From Bacteroidales bacterium UBA1794 (GTDB taxonomy: Bacteria > Bacteroidota > Bacteroidia > Bacteroidales > Bacteroidaceae): a stretch of 43,627 nt of DNA. Positions 40,381 to 43,627 of this stretch are shown here, one piece after another (position 1 is the first letter of the stretch; the number at the start of each line of letters is the position of its first letter). The stretch spans positions 1 through 43,627 of the forward strand of contig DCFW01000033.1 of assembly GCA_002315435.1 (NCBI GenBank). The letters are read 5' to 3'. A program made the translations under genes and the position numbers. Below the pieces are notes generated by a model. That model did not search any database, was not told the DNA's origin, and was given only the letters and a program-made list of their open reading frames with translations.

Positions 40381-41241
40381 TTAGAATGTACCTAGCCATT
40401 TCTCCAATTCACCGGTCCATTGACGTTTGAACTTAAAGTTGTCACGAAATCCGAATCCATGTCCTCCTGCAGGATATGCATGCAGAGTTGCAGAAACATG
40501 ATGATCCAAAAGTGCCATATAATAGCTGATACTGTTGATCGGAGGAACAGCATTGTCATCACTACAGAATGTAATGAAAGCGTGTGGAGTTTTGTCAGTC
40601 ACTTGTGATTCCATGCTATACTGCTTTACCATATCTTCCGTGGGAGTTTTCCCTAGAAGGTTTATCCTTGATCCCATATGAGTTGCATTCTCTTTCATTG
40701 TAATGACAGGATATAGAAGGATTTGGAAATCAGGTCTTGTCTCTTCTGTAAAGAAATTGGCGGCACATGCAGCTAGATGTCCTCCTGCTGAGGCTCCCAT
40801 GATACCTACCTTGTGTGGGTCAAGATTCCACTCTTTGGCATGTTCCCTGGTTATACATATTGCCTGATGAACATCTGTCAAGGGTACGTCCGAATGTCCG
40901 TTGGGGAGCCTGTATTCCAATACAATGTAAGTGATGTTCATCGAATTCATCCACGCTGCCATGTCATGTCCTTCATGATCAATAGCTTCACGAATATATC
41001 CACCACCGGGACACATTATGATTGCTTTACTTCCCGGTTTTGACGAAGGGTATATTGTGATAATCGGTTTGGTGATGTTCGATGGACGGTTAGGTTCAGT
41101 CATTAACTCATCGCCCGTGAGTCCGTTGCTGTTAGGAGCTCCGTTTGGCCAAAGTTCCACTACTATTTTATGATTTTGAGCTGTCATGAATACTGAGATC
41201 ATTAACATGAAACTAAATAAAAGAAATTTGCGTGTTTTCAT
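40381..41241 (-). CDS. Secreted alpha/beta hydrolase, carbohydrate-esterase-like
   Basis: This 286-aa protein has signal peptide LLFSFMLMISVFMTAQN. Catalytic features are CPGGGYIREAIDHEGHDMA (oxyanion region HGGG-like, here PGGGY), GIMGASAGGHLAA (nucleophile Ser in GxSxG), SDDNAVPP (Asp) and GGHGFGF (His). It resembles acetyl-xylan-esterase/BD-FAE-like enzymes of Bacteroidetes glycan loci. It is probably periplasmic, removing acyl groups before the GH2 enzyme acts (inference). Its ATG overlaps the OPT transporter stop by 4 nt, and the GH2 gene begins 26 nt beyond its stop. Confidence 0.88.
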   Translation of the reverse strand: MKTRKFLLFSFMLMISVFMTAQNHKIVVELWPNGAPNSNGLTGDELMTEPNRPSNITKPIITIYPSSKPGSKAIIMCPGGGYIREAIDHEGHDMAAWMNSMNITYIVLEYRLPNGHSDVPLTDVHQAICITREHAKEWNLDPHKVGIMGASAGGHLAACAANFFTEETRPDFQILLYPVITMKENATHMGSRINLLGKTPTEDMVKQYSMESQVTDKTPHAFITFCSDDNAVPPINSISYYMALLDHHVSATLHAYPAGGHGFGFRDNFKFKRQWTGELEKWLGTF

Positions 41242-43229
41242 TTTTTTGTAGCTTTAACGAAGTATGTAATTAAGATTATATAGGCAATTAAGGACACAAT
41301 CTGTGACCATTCATTGTTGATCCAATTCTGTGCAAAGACATCGATGCCGCCAAATTTAATAATGGCACTAACCACTCCCATCAAGGCTCCTCCGGCAATG
41401 AATCCCGAAGCGATTAAGGTTCCTTTTTCAGCACGTGCATTATTTTCGTCTTTGTTTTTAGTACGAGTAGATACATACCAACTAAGAGCACCACCAACAA
41501 GTAACGGAGCATTTAGTTCCATTGGTATGAACATTCCTAAAGCGAATGCTAGAGCCGAAACTCCACATAGGGTTAGGACAATGGCAAGTACGGCACCTAT
41601 TCCATATAATAACCATGGCGCACCCACACCATTCATAAGTGGCTCGATTACTGCAGCCATAGCATTTGCTTGAGGGGCAGCCAAGGCTCCACTTGTAAAA
41701 CCATATGTTTTGTCAAGAATCATAATGACTCCTCCAACAGTTGCGGCAGAGACTACAAGTCCCAGAAACTTCCAACGCTCCTGTTTGCGCGGTGTCGTTC
41801 CAATCCAATAACCTATTTTTAAATCCGTAATAAATCCTCCGGCCGTAGATAATGCCGTACAAACAACTCCACCCATTATCAGTGCGGCTACCATCCCCGC
41901 CGTTCCTTTAAGACCTACGGAAACCATTACGATAGAGGTTATAATCAGAGTCATCAGTGTCATTCCGCTTACAGGGTTAGTGCCCACAATAGCGATTGCA
42001 TTTGCTGCAACCGTTGTAAATAAGAATGCGATTACAGCCACCAGTATGATAGCAACGATGCTCTGTAGCAAGTCACCTTGCATCACCCCTGTCAAGAAAA
42101 AGATGAATGTGGCAACAATTGCCAGGAGTGATCCGATGACAATCGTTTTCATTGATAAATCTCTTTGAGTACGAGGTTCCTCTTTGTCTATATCCTTTTT
42201 ACCACCAATTTCTTTAGCAGCCAGACCTATTGCACTTTTAATTACATCCCATGATCGAATGATACCTATAATGCCTGACATAGCAATGCCGCCGATACCT
42301 ATGCTCTTGGCGTAAAATTTGAATATTTGATCGGCTGTCATGTGTGAAATGGTCGGGTTGCCTAAAGCAGCCAAATCAGCCGGATTCCATTGATTGAGTA
42401 CCATGTCGCCACAGAACAAATTCATTCCCGGTATAATGAAAAACCATACGAGTGCTGAACCGGCACAAATGATGGCTGCATATTTAAGTCCCACGATATA
42501 TCCTAATCCCAGTATGGCAGAGCCTGTGTTTATGCGAAATACAAGTTTGGCTTTGTCCACAACCATGTTTCCCCAATGTCCTATTTGAGTAGTGAAGTTT
42601 TCGTTCCACCAACCAAACGTTGCCACAATGAAATCATACAGACCTCCGATGATACCTGCTATTAAAAGAGTTTTAGCTTGATCTCCGCTTTTTTCACCAC
42701 TGACTAATACCTGAGTGGTAGCGGTTGCTTCAGGAAAAGGATATTTTCCATGCATTTCTTTGACGAAATATTTGCGGAAAGGAATAAGGAATAATACTCC
42801 TAATATTCCACCTAAAAGCGAACTAATAAAGACTTGTAAAAAAGAAACTTCCATTGCATTTCCATACTTCGCTTTCAGAATATATAGAGCAGGTAATGTG
42901 AATATGGCTCCGGCAACAATTACTCCTGATGAAGCACCGATGGATTGTATGATCACATTCTCACCTAATGAGTTCTTCCGTTTAAATCCGTTACTTAATC
43001 CAACAGCAATAATGGCAATGGGTATTGCAGCCTCGAAAACCTGACCGACCTTTAATCCAAGGAAGGCCGCTGCAGCAGAAAATATAACAGCCATTAATAC
43101 ACCCCATAATACAGACCAAACCGTTACTTCTTTATATTCTTTTCCGGCCTCCAATAAAGGATTGTAAACTTCATCCGGTTTTAACTCTCGGAATGCGTTT
43201 TCCGGTAAGCTTGAGAAAGTTTCTTCCAT
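41238..43229 (-). CDS. OPT family oligopeptide transporter
   Basis: This 663-aa inner-membrane protein has many hydrophobic segments, of the OPT family (prokaryotic small OPT type). Segments include VLWGVLMAVIFSAAAAFLGL at the N-terminus, GEKSGDQAKTLLIAGIIGG, YIVGLKYAAIICAGSALVWF and ANAMAAVIEPLMNGVGAPWL. The family takes up peptides or metal-peptide conjugates with protons; the substrate is not predictable. It is the first gene of a four-gene unit with esterase, beta-galactosidase and DUF1460 amidase and has the -7 box at 43264-43271. No interruption is evident. Confidence 0.9.
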   Translation of the reverse strand: MEETFSSLPENAFRELKPDEVYNPLLEAGKEYKEVTVWSVLWGVLMAVIFSAAAAFLGLKVGQVFEAAIPIAIIAVGLSNGFKRKNSLGENVIIQSIGASSGVIVAGAIFTLPALYILKAKYGNAMEVSFLQVFISSLLGGILGVLFLIPFRKYFVKEMHGKYPFPEATATTQVLVSGEKSGDQAKTLLIAGIIGGLYDFIVATFGWWNENFTTQIGHWGNMVVDKAKLVFRINTGSAILGLGYIVGLKYAAIICAGSALVWFFIIPGMNLFCGDMVLNQWNPADLAALGNPTISHMTADQIFKFYAKSIGIGGIAMSGIIGIIRSWDVIKSAIGLAAKEIGGKKDIDKEEPRTQRDLSMKTIVIGSLLAIVATFIFFLTGVMQGDLLQSIVAIILVAVIAFLFTTVAANAIAIVGTNPVSGMTLMTLIITSIVMVSVGLKGTAGMVAALIMGGVVCTALSTAGGFITDLKIGYWIGTTPRKQERWKFLGLVVSAATVGGVIMILDKTYGFTSGALAAPQANAMAAVIEPLMNGVGAPWLLYGIGAVLAIVLTLCGVSALAFALGMFIPMELNAPLLVGGALSWYVSTRTKNKDENNARAEKGTLIASGFIAGGALMGVVSAIIKFGGIDVFAQNWINNEWSQIVSLIAYIILITYFVKATKK

Positions 43230-43263
43230 CTTTTTTCTTTATTATTTAAATTATTTCGTCTGC

Positions 43264-43271
43264 CAAAGGTA
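43264..43271 (-). promoter_or_regulatory. -7 box of OPT-esterase-GH2-DUF1460 operon
   Basis: The minus strand reads TACCTTTG, 35 nt before the OPT start. A -33 TTTG is not obvious. Confidence 0.6.
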
Positions 43272-43351
43272 GTAAAAATCATGAAAAACTTTATGCTGAG
43301 ATTATAAAAATAGCATAAATGTGGTGTTAATCTAGTGTTTTGGTGAGCGAT

Positions 43352-43368
43352 ATTGCATGATATGCAAT
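43352..43368. repeat. Palindrome ATTGCAT-GAT-ATGCAAT
   Basis: A 7-bp inverted repeat with 3-nt centre about 85 nt upstream of the OPT operon -7 box. It is a possible upstream regulator site. Confidence 0.45.
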
Positions 43369-43458
43369 TAGATCTAAATGGAGTATTCTATTGATTCCCG
43401 CAGGCATATCATCGGCTTGCTGTCTGCATTTTATGATCAATCCAGCGACAGAACTTAT

Positions 43459-43496
43459 TTTTACGGCTGTAGAAATGCTTTTCTACAGCCGTAAAA
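43459..43496. repeat. Perfect 17-bp hairpin
   Basis: TTTTACGGCTGTAGAAA (43459-43475) is exactly complementary to 43480-43496 with loop TGCT. The symmetric A/T flanks make it a good bidirectional terminator for genes beyond the window edge or a repeat unit. Confidence 0.8.
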
Positions 43497-43506
43497 CTGT
43501 CGTGCC

Positions 43507-43536
43507 ACAACTGTAAAAATGCTTTTCTACGGTTGT
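43507..43536. repeat. Second, degenerate copy of the hairpin
   Basis: ACAACTGTAAAAA (43507-43519), loop TGCT, and TTTCTACGGTTGT (43524-43536) copy the centre of the 43459-43496 hairpin with two mismatched stem positions. The start-to-start distance of the shared GTARAAATGCTTTTCTAC core is 45 nt. Confidence 0.7.
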
Positions 43537-43627
43537 AAAAAATGAAAATGCTGCTTACCAATTTGCGAAAAGCCTTATAGTAACCGGTAGAATGCTCACA
43601 TGGTGTCTTTTACTGATTTAGGTATAC

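Larger units (their letters stand above)
43230..43627. other. Right-end intergenic region
   Basis: No gene was recognised. The stretch contains the OPT operon promoter, a short palindrome (43352-43368) and two related hairpins (43459-43496 and 43507-43536). The last 90 nt show no signal. Confidence 0.6.

Noticed and set aside
40355..40399. Longer start for the GH2 enzyme
   Set aside because: It overlaps the esterase gene end and would place 15 residues in front of a clean signal peptide.
41314..43044. Plus-strand ORFs opposite the OPT gene
   Set aside because: They are shadows of the minus-strand transporter, whose long frame, motifs and overlap with the esterase gene are convincing.

Overview
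The window reads as chromosome from a Bacteroides-like member of the Bacteroidales. Most transcription units begin with the Bacteroidetes -7 box TAnnTTTG (TATCTTTG, TACCTTTG, TATATTTG, TAAATTTG), Shine-Dalgarno sites are weak, and the gene content fits a saccharolytic gut anaerobe: menaquinone UbiE, L31 type B, single-chain class I fumarase, DUF4248/HU-like pairs, and a secreted GH2 beta-galactosidase. I could run no searches. Family names come from motifs read in the translations.

Region 1 (about 1-8.0 kb) is an accessory island. It holds an AbiL/RloA-RloB-like ATPase plus Toprim-type nuclease pair lying between two imperfect 46-nt direct repeats; a Fic protein fused to an AbiEi-like N-terminal domain, with three operator-like repeats upstream; a decayed fragment resembling a zeta-toxin kinase; a tightly overlapping gene pair whose second member looks like DUF6169; an HU-like DNA-binding protein with a small partner, divergent from DUF4248; and a 1-kb non-coding stretch full of tandem and inverted repeats.

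Region 2 (8.0-14.0 kb) is a minus-strand heavy-metal RND efflux operon: histidine-rich membrane protein, membrane-fusion lipoprotein, CzcA-type pump and TolC-like channel. Region 3 (14.2-22.0 kb) carries an overlapping lipoprotein/large secreted protein pair, fumarase, a YgiD-like dioxygenase, rpmE2 and class II fructose-bisphosphate aldolase, mostly as separate units with clear hairpin terminators.

Region 4 (22.0-28.9 kb) contains a five-gene minus-strand operon phoH-purC-ubiE-aroE-hydrolase and, divergent from it, DUF5715 peptidase-truA-EamA transporter. Region 5 (29.0-35.6 kb) has an ABC-F ATPase divergent from grpE-dnaJ, a small membrane protein, a PepSY-TM protein, and a tRNA-Thr(CGT) 17 nt upstream of mltG.

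Region 6 (35.6-43.6 kb) starts with two coding remnants missed by plain ORF calling. An overlapping minus-strand operon follows: OPT oligopeptide transporter, secreted alpha/beta esterase, GH2 beta-galactosidase and DUF1460 NlpC/P60-like amidase. This looks like combined uptake and breakdown of glycan and peptide material. The right end has two related strong hairpins.
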